From a virus: 64,000 nt of DNA. A program made the position numbers and the translations under genes. The notes beneath the pieces were generated by a model that saw nothing but the letters and a program-made list of their open reading frames with translations, made no database searches and had not been told where the DNA came from. Position 1 is the stretch's first letter; each line of letters opens with the position of its first letter. Positions 39,105 through 46,721 of the stretch are shown one piece after another. The stretch is from the IMG/VR virus record IMGVR_UViG_3300002460_000002, positions 31,155-95,154 of that record, one strand, 5' to 3'.

Positions 39105-39349
39105 CCATCAAAGTCGTGATCAAAGGCTCCAAACGAATTGCGCGTCGCGCGGCTGCCAAACACGGAGCATCAGTGAAAAGGTGCACGGATCGGCATTTAG
39201 TGAGTACGACCGAGTGTGAAGTTTCTTGTGCGAAGTTTGACGCTGTTGATGCTTGGTACCGTGTGCGTGTTCGATCGCATCCAGCAAAACTAGATCGAGG
39301 TCTTCCTTCTGGACAGATTGTGTATTACCGGGCGAACTGCAAGCGATGA
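39101..39349 (+). CDS. Small Cys-containing protein, divergent third paralogue
   Basis: ATG 39101 overlaps the previous stop. The 82-residue product begins MTIKVVIKGSKRIARRAAAKHG, the same opening as the two related genes, and keeps ECEVSCAKF and a final NCKR, but the middle is different. A third copy of the same family, presumably by tandem duplication. Confidence 0.75.
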   Translation: MTIKVVIKGSKRIARRAAAKHGASVKRCTDRHLVSTTECEVSCAKFDAVDAWYRVRVRSHPAKLDRGLPSGQIVYYRANCKR

Positions 39350-39528
39350 AGACCGAACTTCCTCCCGATCTGCTGGCTGCCCTGCGGCATCCCGACGTGC
39401 GGCTTGATTGCGAAACCGACGTCATGAAGCTGCTGCGCCGGCACATCTGGACGCCGGATCCGGTGTTGCCATTTGATCAGTTCAACTGGGCGCAGGCCGA
39501 GTCGAACACACCGAGTTCAGACACGTGA
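39346..39528 (+). CDS. Small helical unknown protein
   Basis: A 60-residue product from ATG 39346 (coupled), helical at the N-terminus (LPPDLLAALRHPDVRL) and ending in a disordered, Ser/Thr-rich tail. The family is not recognised. Confidence 0.68.
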   Translation: MKTELPPDLLAALRHPDVRLDCETDVMKLLRRHIWTPDPVLPFDQFNWAQAESNTPSSDT

Positions 39529-39531
39529 GCA

Positions 39532-39870
39532 ATGGTGAAATCCTGCAAGATCGATCTCCCTGTCGTCTCTCGCGACATCTGGCCCGACGGCACCAAGATC
39601 ACGTTCCACAAGATCCCACTGCCGTTCCGGCGCAAGCCCATCGTGCCGTCGAGCGCACCGTCGAAGACCGCGATCGTGCCTCTCGACCGTGTGTTCGCGT
39701 CGCAGACCCAGGCAACCGACGTCGGCCTGTGCAAGCCGATCACGGGTCTACCGTTCGTCTACCGTGAGCACGACGGCACGTTCACGGTGAGCGATGGGCA
39801 CCATCGGATCGTCCGGGCGTTGCTTCGAGGGCGAAAGCGGCTCAAAATGCGGGTGACGGACGTTCCATGA
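39532..39870 (+). CDS. ParB/Srx-like domain protein
   Basis: The 112-residue protein has the ParB-type nuclease-fold signature IVPLDRVFASQTQ and DGHHRIVRALLRG (88-100), preceded by a basic linker. ParB/Srx-like domains occur in phage DNA-binding and nuclease proteins. A CTP/ATP-binding or nuclease role is possible; the true substrate is unknown. A second ParB-domain protein is encoded at 51307. Confidence 0.75.
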   Translation: MVKSCKIDLPVVSRDIWPDGTKITFHKIPLPFRRKPIVPSSAPSKTAIVPLDRVFASQTQATDVGLCKPITGLPFVYREHDGTFTVSDGHHRIVRALLRGRKRLKMRVTDVP

Positions 39871-40409
39871 AACGCAAGCGAGGTTTCTTCCGCACCGCAG
39901 GTAAGCTCGCCGCCTACTCCGGTGTCGCCGTGCTTGGCCTAGTCGGTACGCGTTTCATCGCCGACCTCGCGGCTCGCGGGAACAAGAACCCGATCCCGCT
40001 CTGGGGTACCCTGCTCGGGACATGGTCGCTCGCAGCGCTGGCGACCTGGAAGTGGGGCGGGGCGTACTCGACCGCGGCCCTGGTCGGCTCCGGCGTCGCC
40101 GTCCTCGATGAAGGCTTCGCACACGCACTGAAAGCCGGCGGGTTCGGACCTAGGACCGGGATGGTGCTGCGGCCGGATGCGCTTTCAGGCGTGTGTCCGG
40201 TGCAGACACAGGGGCCGTTTCCCACGCCGTCCTTGTTCCGGCCGGCCGCGCGGGATGCCTGCGACGCGAACTTCTGGCGCGGCCGGTGGGTTGGCTGCAG
40301 GAAAGCCGACGGTACTATCGAGCGCCGGTGGTGCCACGATTCGTACGGCGGGGGACAGTGTTGCCCGGGACAGTACGTCGCGATGTCGGATTGGCCGGCG
40401 CGGGTTTGA
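39867..40409 (+). CDS. Membrane protein with Cys-rich C-terminus
   Basis: The ATG overlaps the preceding stop. The 180-residue product begins MKRKRGFF, has two or three hydrophobic segments up to about residue 85 and a C-terminal half with six cysteines (SGVCPVQ, DACDANF, GCRKADG, WCHDSYGGGQCCPG). It probably spans the inner membrane with an oxidised domain outside. Function unknown. Confidence 0.76.
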   Translation: MKRKRGFFRTAGKLAAYSGVAVLGLVGTRFIADLAARGNKNPIPLWGTLLGTWSLAALATWKWGGAYSTAALVGSGVAVLDEGFAHALKAGGFGPRTGMVLRPDALSGVCPVQTQGPFPTPSLFRPAARDACDANFWRGRWVGCRKADGTIERRWCHDSYGGGQCCPGQYVAMSDWPARV

Positions 40410-40412
40410 CAG

Positions 40413-40592
40413 TCACTCAGTCCGCGTTTTATCTCGTAGAAGTTCGTCTAACTCACGTTTCGCCATGACGCCCGCGTAAGTTCCTGCATAGATTTGTGAA
40501 CGCTTGCGTAGCTTCGCTAAAGAATGGGCTCGTCGGTTTTTGCGATAACGGCGTTCATTTTCTTCTAGCTGAAAACTTTTCCATTGTCCCAT
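40413..40592 (-). CDS. Small basic helical protein
   Basis: ATG 40592 gives a 59-residue, very basic, helical product (ENERRYRKNRRAHSLAKLRKR). It could bind nucleic acid. The last gene in a long minus-strand gene set that begins at 43725. Confidence 0.65.
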   Translation of the reverse strand: MGQWKSFQLEENERRYRKNRRAHSLAKLRKRSQIYAGTYAGVMAKRELDELLRDKTRTE

Positions 40593-40596
40593 ACGA

Positions 40597-40914
40597 TCAA
40601 GCTTTGCTCCGCGCGATCCCGTACAACGTCTCGAGTTCGTTCTTCGTGACCGCCGGCCAGATCTTCGCGGCGTTGCGCCGGGCCACGTAGTCGATGATCT
40701 CGTTCGCGCGGGTCTGGAGCCGTGCGGAGACGGGTTTGTCACTACCGCGGATCAAGAACATCAGGGTCTTGAAATGTCCGAAGGTAGCCGAGAGCTGGTC
40801 CGCCGGTGCCGGTGGGAGGGGAGGCGGGCTCTGTGCGCTGGCGAGCGCGGCCAGGCCGAGGAGGGCGCCGACGCCGACGACGGTACCGATGGCGAGGGAA
40901 GTGCCGAGCTTCAT
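40597..40914 (-). CDS. Secreted or periplasmic protein with signal peptide
   Basis: ATG 40914 gives 105 residues with a signal peptide (MKLGTSLAIGTVVGVGALLG, cut probably after ALASA) and a helical mature part. It has a GCAGGA site and overlaps the stop of the preceding gene. Function unknown. Confidence 0.76.
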   Translation of the reverse strand: MKLGTSLAIGTVVGVGALLGLAALASAQSPPPLPPAPADQLSATFGHFKTLMFLIRGSDKPVSARLQTRANEIIDYVARRNAAKIWPAVTKNELETLYGIARSKA

Positions 40915-41060
40915 CAGAGTCCTGCTGCTAGACCAAAGATTGTCGAGAGAAAATGAGGAGAGATGCGTTTTCGTGGCGGGTGAAGTCCGTACCGAAACGG
41001 ACCCCAGTACCATCGGGGGATGTCACCGTAGTCGTTCACCCATTTTTTCGCGTAGCCCAT
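40914..41060 (-). CDS. Small aromatic-rich protein
   Basis: ATG 41060 gives 48 residues, Trp/Tyr-rich (KKWVNDYGDIPRWYWGPFRYG). The stop overlaps the start of the signal-peptide protein (TGATG). Too short to assign. Confidence 0.6.
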   Translation of the reverse strand: MGYAKKWVNDYGDIPRWYWGPFRYGLHPPRKRISPHFLSTIFGLAAGL

Positions 41061-41062
41061 GG

Positions 41063-41245
41063 TCAGTCCTGCTTCCGGTAGCAACTGTTGAGCTGCTTCT
41101 TCAGCTTCTTCGGCGCGCTCTGGCCGGTGCGCAGCTTGATCTGCTTCAACCAGTAGTCCGCGTGGCGGCAGTCGTTGCGCTGGATCGCCTTTCGGGCCGC
41201 GGTGAGCGCCTTCATCGTGAAGATGCGGGTGTTCTTGTCGGCCAT
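41063..41245 (-). CDS. Small basic helical protein
   Basis: A 60-residue basic helical product starting at ATG 41245; two Cys residues are present (NDCRHADYW, SCYRKQD). Function unknown. Neighbours on both sides are also small minus-strand genes. Confidence 0.68.
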   Translation of the reverse strand: MADKNTRIFTMKALTAARKAIQRNDCRHADYWLKQIKLRTGQSAPKKLKKQLNSCYRKQD

Positions 41246-41260
41246 GACATCCTGATGGTA

Positions 41261-41494
41261 TCAGTTTTTTGGCTCTTGATCGAGCGCCCGTAGCCGTTCC
41301 AGAGTTGTTACCGATCCTCCTCTGGATTGAGAATAAGCGTTCCTGATGTCCACCAGTTTTCGTATGTGATAGCCCGAGCGTCGGCTGCAAGAGTCGCCGA
41401 GACGGACAAATAGGCGATGGAGAATCCCACACCAGCGCATCCCACGCGTGAAGAAGGTTGTCGCGATCTCGTGGAAACGAAAGCGAATCATCAT
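41261..41494 (-). CDS. Small basic unknown protein
   Basis: ATG 41494 overlaps the stop of the upstream gene. The 77-residue protein has a hydrophobic/aromatic start (ATTFFTRGMRWCGILHRLF) and a basic remainder. No family is recognised. Confidence 0.65.
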   Translation of the reverse strand: MMIRFRFHEIATTFFTRGMRWCGILHRLFVRLGDSCSRRSGYHIRKLVDIRNAYSQSRGGSVTTLERLRALDQEPKN

Positions 41495-41766
41495 GACGCC
41501 GCAGCCTTCCTACGCATCGTGTCCGACACGGTTGTGAGGTTGCGAAGTGTGTCCGTCGAACTCTTCGCGAAGTCTGCAGGCACGGTCGGAACGGGCTGGA
41601 AATCGGCGTCGATAATGAGGATCGTACCGCATCGGCAGATTACGAAGTCACCTCTGTTGCCTTTAGAGACGCCGTCCAGGTAGCGGCCGCCGGACAAAAC
41701 GAGACCGCACTTCTGACAGGCGCCGGGCTTGAGCGGGACACGGCGAGAGAGTTTTGGTGCGGTCAT
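41491..41766 (-). CDS. Zinc-ribbon-like small protein
   Basis: The 91-residue product contains CQKCG and CRCG separated by about 27 residues, a four-Cys zinc-ribbon pattern, in the first half; the rest is helical. Coupled at both ends. A nucleic-acid-binding or structural role is plausible. Confidence 0.75.
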   Translation of the reverse strand: MTAPKLSRRVPLKPGACQKCGLVLSGGRYLDGVSKGNRGDFVICRCGTILIIDADFQPVPTVPADFAKSSTDTLRNLTTVSDTMRRKAAAS

Positions 41767-42002
41767 GCGGTTTTCGTAATCTCGTGAGCCAGCGCTGCTT
41801 CCGCCATCAACATCGCGCTTTGTTTAGTCTGGCTCGATCCGGTCCACGGGTAGTGGTGAGAAAGGTTGTCTTCACTCATCTTGCGCACGATGTAGTTCCA
41901 AAACGTTCTACCTGCGAGGCCCTGCTTCGGCCACACCACCGCTTCCCAGCCGTTGACGTTGGTTTGCGTTCGGCGTGGCTCTTCTACCCAGACGATGTTC
42001 AA
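41763..42002 (-). CDS. Unknown small protein
   Basis: A 79-residue protein from ATG 42002 (coupled), with a WVEEPRRTQTNVNGWEAVVW opening, then helices. It has no recognisable motif. Part of the 43.7-40.4 kb minus-strand operon. Confidence 0.72.
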   Translation of the reverse strand: MNIVWVEEPRRTQTNVNGWEAVVWPKQGLAGRTFWNYIVRKMSEDNLSHHYPWTGSSQTKQSAMLMAEAALAHEITKTA

Positions 42003-42385
42003 GAGACAGGACCTCCACTGAAGCCGGGATCTGGAAATGGGATTGCGTCCTCATCCCTTTGATCCACTTGATTCAGCATCTCTTCGAGCGACGCGCGGTT
42101 TTCTTCCAGAGTTTCCGCCGGTGCGGAGATCACGTGTTGTAGCGACGTGATGTTCGGCCGCCCTGGCACGCTGTATCGGTTGGCGTAGATGTCGTCTTGC
42201 ACAAGGGTCAAGAGAGCCGAGACGACGTTCAGGCGCTCTTGTGGGGTCCACTGTTTTGAGATTTTCATGGTGTCCTCTTCGTTCGGGAGCGGTTTGAACA
42301 AGCCGGTGTCTGAGTCGAGCACGAGTTCCGGGTTCTCGATGAGACAGCCACCCCAGGGCGCGTTCTTGTCTTCGATGATTTTCAT
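41999..42385 (-). CDS. Unknown acidic helical protein
   Basis: ATG 42385 gives 128 residues, acidic overall; a second ATG at 42268 (MKISKQWT) has an in-frame GAAGAGGA site and could be used internally. The middle (TPQERLNVVSALLTLVQDD) is helical. No family is recognised. Coupled to the previous gene by ATGA. Confidence 0.72.
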   Translation of the reverse strand: MKIIEDKNAPWGGCLIENPELVLDSDTGLFKPLPNEEDTMKISKQWTPQERLNVVSALLTLVQDDIYANRYSVPGRPNITSLQHVISAPAETLEENRASLEEMLNQVDQRDEDAIPFPDPGFSGGPVS

Positions 42386-42702
42386 GGTCTGTGTTTTTTC
42401 AAGTACTCTTGAACCATGCGATCTGATTCCACTGCGGCTATTCGTCGGTGCTCTTCTGCTTTGTCGTTGTCCATGTGAGGCGGGAGTTGCACCGGAATTT
42501 TTCCCCACGACTCGCCGAAAGTACCATCGGGGCCGAAATGGATTCCCCAGGTGTAGTAAGTGAGTGCACCTCTTGGTGGGCAGTCGTCGGGTTTTCGCAA
42601 CTGAACGATGTAGTGGGGTTTGCCTGTTCGATCAGGAATCCATCGGTATTTCTTCCCGGCTTGGTTTAGTAGTGTCCGAACGTGGGCACAGTCTGTGGTC
42701 AT
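42382..42702 (-). CDS. Unknown Trp/Tyr-containing small protein
   Basis: ATG 42702 has a strong GGAGAAACA site and gives 106 residues; a coupled start at ATG 42765 is the alternative. The product has a KKYRWIPDRTGKPHYIVQL opening and a WGIHFGPDGTF segment, beta-rich then helical. Function unknown. Confidence 0.72.
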   Translation of the reverse strand: MTTDCAHVRTLLNQAGKKYRWIPDRTGKPHYIVQLRKPDDCPPRGALTYYTWGIHFGPDGTFGESWGKIPVQLPPHMDNDKAEEHRRIAAVESDRMVQEYLKKHRP

Positions 42703-42761
42703 TGTTTCTCCATGAGCCCGCGTCGGGCTTCGCGCGTGACACGGCGTTTGAATGCGGGGGG

Positions 42762-42992
42762 TCATGTTTTGTGTTTCATGATGGTGGAGAGAATCGTGAA
42801 CCCGTTGTTTTTAGACGGGATAATTCCGTCGAGTTCGTCGAAGGCTTGTGCAACATCAGCGGCTTCGTCCCAACCCTCTTTTCGGGCCTCGTCCGCATTC
42901 ATGCGACAACCGTCACCTACTGGGTCTACCAGATTGCGTTCTTTCTTCACGATGTCGAAGGCTCGTGAAGTCTTGTGTTCGATGAAACTCAT
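42762..42992 (-). CDS. Unknown small protein
   Basis: ATG 42992 (coupled to the upstream gene) gives 76 residues of mixed helix, with KTSRAFDIVKKERNLVDP and ADEARKEGWDEA. No motif. Middle of the minus-strand operon. Confidence 0.7.
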   Translation of the reverse strand: MSFIEHKTSRAFDIVKKERNLVDPVGDGCRMNADEARKEGWDEAADVAQAFDELDGIIPSKNNGFTILSTIMKHKT

Positions 42993-43237
42993 GTTGTTGC
43001 GATCTTGAGGCACTTCGGACACCAGTGTGACAAGCCATCTTTTGAGCCGTAGGTGGAAAGCGGGATCAAGGTGTCCCAGCCGACTTTGGCACCACACAGA
43101 GCAGGTGGCGCACCACCACCCAAAAACAACCCGTCAGCTTCGATGCGGCGGATGTGGTAGTTCCACGTCGACGTTTCTGTCTCTGCGATCACCAGATCCC
43201 CAGGGGCGAGGGTCTTCTTGGCTTGGGTAGTGTTCAT
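42989..43237 (-). CDS. Small beta-rich protein with Cys pair
   Basis: An 82-residue product with a beta-barrel-like start (LAPGDLVIAETETSTWNYHI) and a C-terminal HWCPKCLK. Possibly zinc-binding. The family is not recognised. Confidence 0.72.
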   Translation of the reverse strand: MNTTQAKKTLAPGDLVIAETETSTWNYHIRRIEADGLFLGGGAPPALCGAKVGWDTLIPLSTYGSKDGLSHWCPKCLKIATT

Positions 43238-43258
43238 GCGTCTTCCTTTTCAAAATTG

Positions 43259-43471
43259 TCAGAGTCTCTTCCTGAACATGTCACGCAACGACTTCACGAT
43301 TGACTCGAACGGCGCGGCTAGCGTGTCCGCGATGTCGGCCTGGATTTTGTCCATCTCCGCTTGGACGTCGGCTGTGCCTCCGCCTTCACTCGTGGTGGTT
43401 GTTTCGGTGATCACGGACTGATCTCCGTTCCGGACGGTTCGCACCACGCGGATGGTCTTGGTGACTTTCAT
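43259..43471 (-). CDS. Small amphipathic unknown protein
   Basis: ATG 43471 gives 70 residues: a beta strand start (KVTKTIRVVRTVRNG), Thr/Ser-rich linker and a helix ending FRKRL. Coupled to the RHH-like gene upstream by ATGA. Confidence 0.7.
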   Translation of the reverse strand: MKVTKTIRVVRTVRNGDQSVITETTTTSEGGGTADVQAEMDKIQADIADTLAAPFESIVKSLRDMFRKRL

Positions 43472-43725
43472 CAAGCCCCCTTCAACGCGTCCCGCATTCG
43501 CTGGTTCGCTTCGGCCCACCCCTGCATCTTTCCCTCTTCGTATCCGGCCTGGAAGTCGAGCGGCACACCGACGGACCGTCTGATGACGTTGCGCACGTGT
43601 TCCGCGAAGACCGGTCCCCCGTCGGCGCCGGCCGCCTGGAAGAGCGCAGCGGCGACTTTGTTGGGAAGACGGACGCACACCGCTTGGCTTACTTCCTTGC
43701 CGTGCGGTCCTCTGGGGCGGGGCAT
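43471..43725 (-). CDS. Arc/RHH-like regulator, head of minus-strand operon
   Basis: The 84-residue product has an Arc-type profile: basic N-terminus (MPRPRGPHGKEVSQAVCVRL), then helices with HVRNVIRRSVGV. It heads the operon that runs to 40413 and is likely autoregulating. A TAACAC-like -10 box is 7 bases before the ATG on the minus strand; the divergent plus gene begins at 43865. Confidence 0.68.
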   Translation of the reverse strand: MPRPRGPHGKEVSQAVCVRLPNKVAAALFQAAGADGGPVFAEHVRNVIRRSVGVPLDFQAGYEEGKMQGWAEANQRMRDALKGA

Positions 43726-43834
43726 ACTCGTAGTGTTACACCGCAGGAATCCAAAAGGCGAGCCGTTTTTAGGGTCGGACCGGTAGCCAGGGTAGATGCC
43801 GCACCGCGTAAGGCTACGCTACGTAACAAATTGA

Positions 43835-43863
43835 TTGACTAGAAGGGGGACATCTGGTTAATT
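43835..43863 (+). promoter_or_regulatory. Promoter with very short leader
   Basis: TTGACT (43835-43840) and TTAATT (43858-43863) with a 17-base spacer; ATG 43865 is 1 base and ATG 43874 is 10 b after the -10 box. ATG 43874 fits a leaderless mRNA better than ATG 43865. Confidence 0.45.
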
Positions 43864-43864
43864 G

Positions 43865-44197
43865 ATGATCAAGATGCCCCGAAAAAAGCCCGCCGTCAAG
43901 CCTTCAAAATCGAGCCGAAAAGCCGTGAAAACGGCTCTCAAGCGCGAATCCAGCGTCACGCCCGGGTTCGATTACACGTGGAACGGCCCGCCGCAGGCTG
44001 GGGCGGTCTGGTTCCGTCCGAGAGGTTACGTTGACGGAAAAATCAACCCTCCGGCAGAAACGCGGCATGTTCTCGATCGGACGTTAGGGGCCGGTGTGAT
44101 TTTCGTCTCGGGCAGGTACACGCGTTTTGCGTGGCGGCAGCGGTGCACTCTCGCCGAGTGGCAAAAGTGGGCAAAGGGCGCAAGGGAGAAGTCGTGA
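43865..44197 (+). CDS. Unknown basic protein
   Basis: The 110-residue product begins MIKMPRKKPAVKPSKSSRKA; ATG 43874 (107 residues) is the other start. The basic N-terminus precedes a Trp/Arg-rich body (WFRPRGYVDGKINPP, FAWRQRC). Possibly a nucleic-acid-binding or virion-associated protein. Function unknown. Confidence 0.72.
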   Translation: MIKMPRKKPAVKPSKSSRKAVKTALKRESSVTPGFDYTWNGPPQAGAVWFRPRGYVDGKINPPAETRHVLDRTLGAGVIFVSGRYTRFAWRQRCTLAEWQKWAKGAREKS

Positions 44198-44559
44198 AGA
44201 AGCCTCCGAAACCTCTCCCGCACGGCCGCGTGGTCGTGGGCGGTCTTTTGAGGCCGAAGCGCTGGACCGCAGCGTGGGCCAAGCGAGCGCGGGCTGCTGT
44301 GTCAGCTGAACACGAGTGGCGCAGAATAACGAGAGGTGCTCAACGGGTGAAAACGGTGCGTGTTGATGATTTGTTGCCGTTGGTGCAGGTACACGTTGAC
44401 GAAAACGGCCACTTTCGTAACGTAGGCGCTTCCGTAAACCTCGACGTCGTCGTTCTACGCAACTTCGGGAAGGTTCATCTCGCGCGTCGGTTCGCGGCGC
44501 GGGTCAACAAAGCGTTTGAGCGGCGGTTGCGTCGACTTGCGAGAAAGGCCACCCGATGA
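44194..44559 (+). CDS. Unknown very basic protein
   Basis: GTG 44194 overlaps the previous stop; 121 residues, strongly basic throughout, with Arg-rich helices at the C-terminus (RRFAARVNKAFERRLRRLAR). Function unknown. Coupled to the zinc-ribbon gene downstream. Confidence 0.72.
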   Translation: MKKPPKPLPHGRVVVGGLLRPKRWTAAWAKRARAAVSAEHEWRRITRGAQRVKTVRVDDLLPLVQVHVDENGHFRNVGASVNLDVVVLRNFGKVHLARRFAARVNKAFERRLRRLARKATR

Positions 44560-44828
44560 TCTGCCTCGCCTGCACGAACGAGTACATGCAAGGGACCGCC
44601 TGCCCTGCGTGTGGAGACTCGCGGGGGTTCAGGATGCCGGTCGAGATACTCGAATCGTACGTCGTAGAGGCGAAAAACAAGACAGCGGTCGAGAAGATTC
44701 TTAAGGGATTCGTCGTTGTCATTGAGAAGAACGCGAACTTCTTGGTGCTTCAACAAGGCACCAACCAGATCACGATCTGGAACCCGCTCGTGATCGTCAC
44801 GAAGTTGTACACGGGGGTGAAGGGATGA
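44556..44828 (+). CDS. Zinc-ribbon plus small-domain protein
   Basis: ATG 44556 (coupled) gives 90 residues with CLAC at the N-terminus and CPACGDS at about 17, a treble-clef-like zinc site, followed by a beta-rich part (EILKGFVVVIEKNANF, LVLQQG). Function unknown. Confidence 0.75.
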   Translation: MICLACTNEYMQGTACPACGDSRGFRMPVEILESYVVEAKNKTAVEKILKGFVVVIEKNANFLVLQQGTNQITIWNPLVIVTKLYTGVKG

Positions 44829-44983
44829 GAATGCGTCTCGAACTGGCTCGACTCAGAAAACTTGCAGAGAACGGCGCGTACGCGTTTGCTTTGTACGTAC
44901 GAACTCCGGGTGGATCTGATGTTTTGATTGATGGCCCGTGTGGGAGAACCGAAGCAGACACGATGTTAAAGATCGCGTCTTAA
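44825..44983 (+). CDS. 52-residue unknown protein
   Basis: ATG 44825 overlaps the preceding stop (ATGA) and the frame runs to TAA 44981-44983. The product (MRMRLELARLRKLAENGAYA start) has a helix and two strands with one Cys. Position and coupling make it likely to be translated; function unknown. Confidence 0.65.
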   Translation: MRMRLELARLRKLAENGAYAFALYVRTPGGSDVLIDGPCGRTEADTMLKIAS

Positions 44984-45021
44984 GCGAATGGGTACGCGAA
45001 GATCACGAAAACAAGGGATAA

Positions 45022-45732
45022 GTGACCCCCCTCCGCCCTTTCTTCTCGTACTACGGCTCGAAATGGCTTCTGGCGAAGCACTACCCCCAGCCGGAGCACG
45101 ACCTGATCATCGAGCCGTTCGCGGGAAGCGCTGGGTACGCGACCCGGTACCACGACCGCAACGTCGTGCTCTCGGACACGAATCCGATCATCGCGGGTGT
45201 CTGGAACTACCTGATCAAGTCCCGCGCGTCGACCATCATGAAGCTGCCGGCGCCGGTGGATTGTGTCGACGATCTCCACGCTTGTCAGGAAGCCCGGTGG
45301 TTGGTCGGCTTCTGGCTCGGGCGCGCGTCCCACGGACCAAGGCGTACGCTTTCAGCATGGGGACGTGACGGTAGATGGCCGATGTGTTTCTGGGGCGAAT
45401 CAATTCGCGAACGCATCGCCCGGCAGGTCGAGTACATCCGGCACTGGAAAGTTCACCACACGTCCTACGAGAATTTCTACCCGCCTGTGCTCAAACACGT
45501 GAAGGCAACCTGGTTCGTCGACCCGCCGTACGAGCGCCAAGGCAAGTATTACAACGGAGAGGCGCTCAACTATCCGGCGCTGGCCGAATGGTGCCGCGAG
45601 CGCCGCGGCCAGGTCATCGTCTGCGAGAACGAAGGCGCGAAGTGGCTTCCGTTCAAGCCCTTCCGCACAGCGCGCGCGAACTCAAGCCGGGGCAAGGGGC
45701 GGGTTTCGCACGAGGTGATCTGGACGTCATGA
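45022..45732 (+). CDS. Dam-like DNA adenine-N6 methyltransferase
   Basis: GTG 45022 with an AAGGGA site gives 236 residues. It has PFFSYYGSKW (6-15), the AdoMet motif EPFAGSAG (31-38), and catalytic FVDPPY (DPPY 167-170), the D12/Dam class order. It methylates adenine in DNA. It is followed by a cytosine methyltransferase whose start overlaps its stop, so the two form a modification pair for resisting restriction or marking phage DNA. Confidence 0.9.
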   Translation: MTPLRPFFSYYGSKWLLAKHYPQPEHDLIIEPFAGSAGYATRYHDRNVVLSDTNPIIAGVWNYLIKSRASTIMKLPAPVDCVDDLHACQEARWLVGFWLGRASHGPRRTLSAWGRDGRWPMCFWGESIRERIARQVEYIRHWKVHHTSYENFYPPVLKHVKATWFVDPPYERQGKYYNGEALNYPALAEWCRERRGQVIVCENEGAKWLPFKPFRTARANSSRGKGRVSHEVIWTS

Positions 45733-46721
45733 CCGCCTACTACAACGAAATCGAGCCGTACTGCGCCGAGTGGCTTCGGAACCTCATCAAGGCCGGGCAT
45801 ATTGCTCCGGGGGACGTGGACGATCGTGACATCAAAGAAGTTTCGGCGGCGGATCTTAAAGCGTACACGCAATGTCACTTCTTCACGGGCGTGGGAATTT
45901 GGTCCTACTCCCTCCGTCAAGCCGGATGGCCCGACGATCGACCGGTTTGGTCAGGGAGCGCACCTTGTCAGCCCTTCAGCGCGGCCGGGAAAAAGAAAGG
46001 GACCGCCGACAAGCGCCACCTCTGGCCCGACTTCTTCCGGCTCATCCGCGAGTGTCGCCCTGACGTTGTCTTTGGTGAACAAGTTTCGAGTAAGGACGGC
46101 CTCGCTTGGTTCGACGCTGTTTCGGCTGACTGTGAAGGAGCGGGTTACGCCATTGGGGCGCTTGATTCCTGCGCTGCGTGGGTCGGTGCTCCGCAACTCC
46201 GCCACCGTTTGTATTTCGTGGCCGAATCCAAGGGCGAGCGACGGCGAAAAGAACGTGAGGACGCTGGCCGGGGCGGAGGCGGAGGCGGAGAGGAGAGGTT
46301 GGAACAACGATCTGAACACGGCGGCGTTGGCGTCGTGGCCTGCACCGAAGGCGATCAGCGGCGGCCCGAACAGCAAGCGGGCGGAGCGCGGGGCGGGTGG
46401 TCCCGATCTGCAAGAAGTGGCGTCCTGGGCAACAACAACAACACGGGACCACAAGTCGGACCGCTCGCGGATGACGGACAGCGAGCTTTACGGATCGAAG
46501 GGCCGGCCGCTGGCGAGGCAGGTGTTGTCAGCGGTTTCTGGCGAGACGCCGACCTCATCTGGTGCCGGGACGGAAAGTACCGGCCTGTTGGATCCGGAAC
46601 ATTCCCGCTGGCTCCAAGCAATCCCGGCCGCGTGGGAAAATTGCGCGCCTACGGGAACAGCCTCGTCGCGGCGCACGCGGCGGAGTTCGTGAAGTCGTAC
46701 ATCGAGGTCACCCGTGGCTAA
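45729..46721 (+). CDS. C5 cytosine DNA methyltransferase (Dcm-like)
   Basis: ATG 45729 gives 330 residues. Motif I-like FTGVGIWS (52-59) is followed by GSAPCQPFS (motif IV, Cys80), GEQVS (in place of the usual ENV), QLRHRLYFV (motif VIII, 156-164), and near the C-terminus RAYGNSLV (motif X, about 306-313). The region 168-270 is Gly/Arg/Gln-rich and poorly ordered. The motif VI change from Asn to Gln may affect activity or specificity. A second frame remains open across most of the same DNA (see findings). Confidence 0.85.
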   Translation: MTAYYNEIEPYCAEWLRNLIKAGHIAPGDVDDRDIKEVSAADLKAYTQCHFFTGVGIWSYSLRQAGWPDDRPVWSGSAPCQPFSAAGKKKGTADKRHLWPDFFRLIRECRPDVVFGEQVSSKDGLAWFDAVSADCEGAGYAIGALDSCAAWVGAPQLRHRLYFVAESKGERRRKEREDAGRGGGGGGEERLEQRSEHGGVGVVACTEGDQRRPEQQAGGARGGWSRSARSGVLGNNNNTGPQVGPLADDGQRALRIEGPAAGEAGVVSGFWRDADLIWCRDGKYRPVGSGTFPLAPSNPGRVGKLRAYGNSLVAAHAAEFVKSYIEVTRG

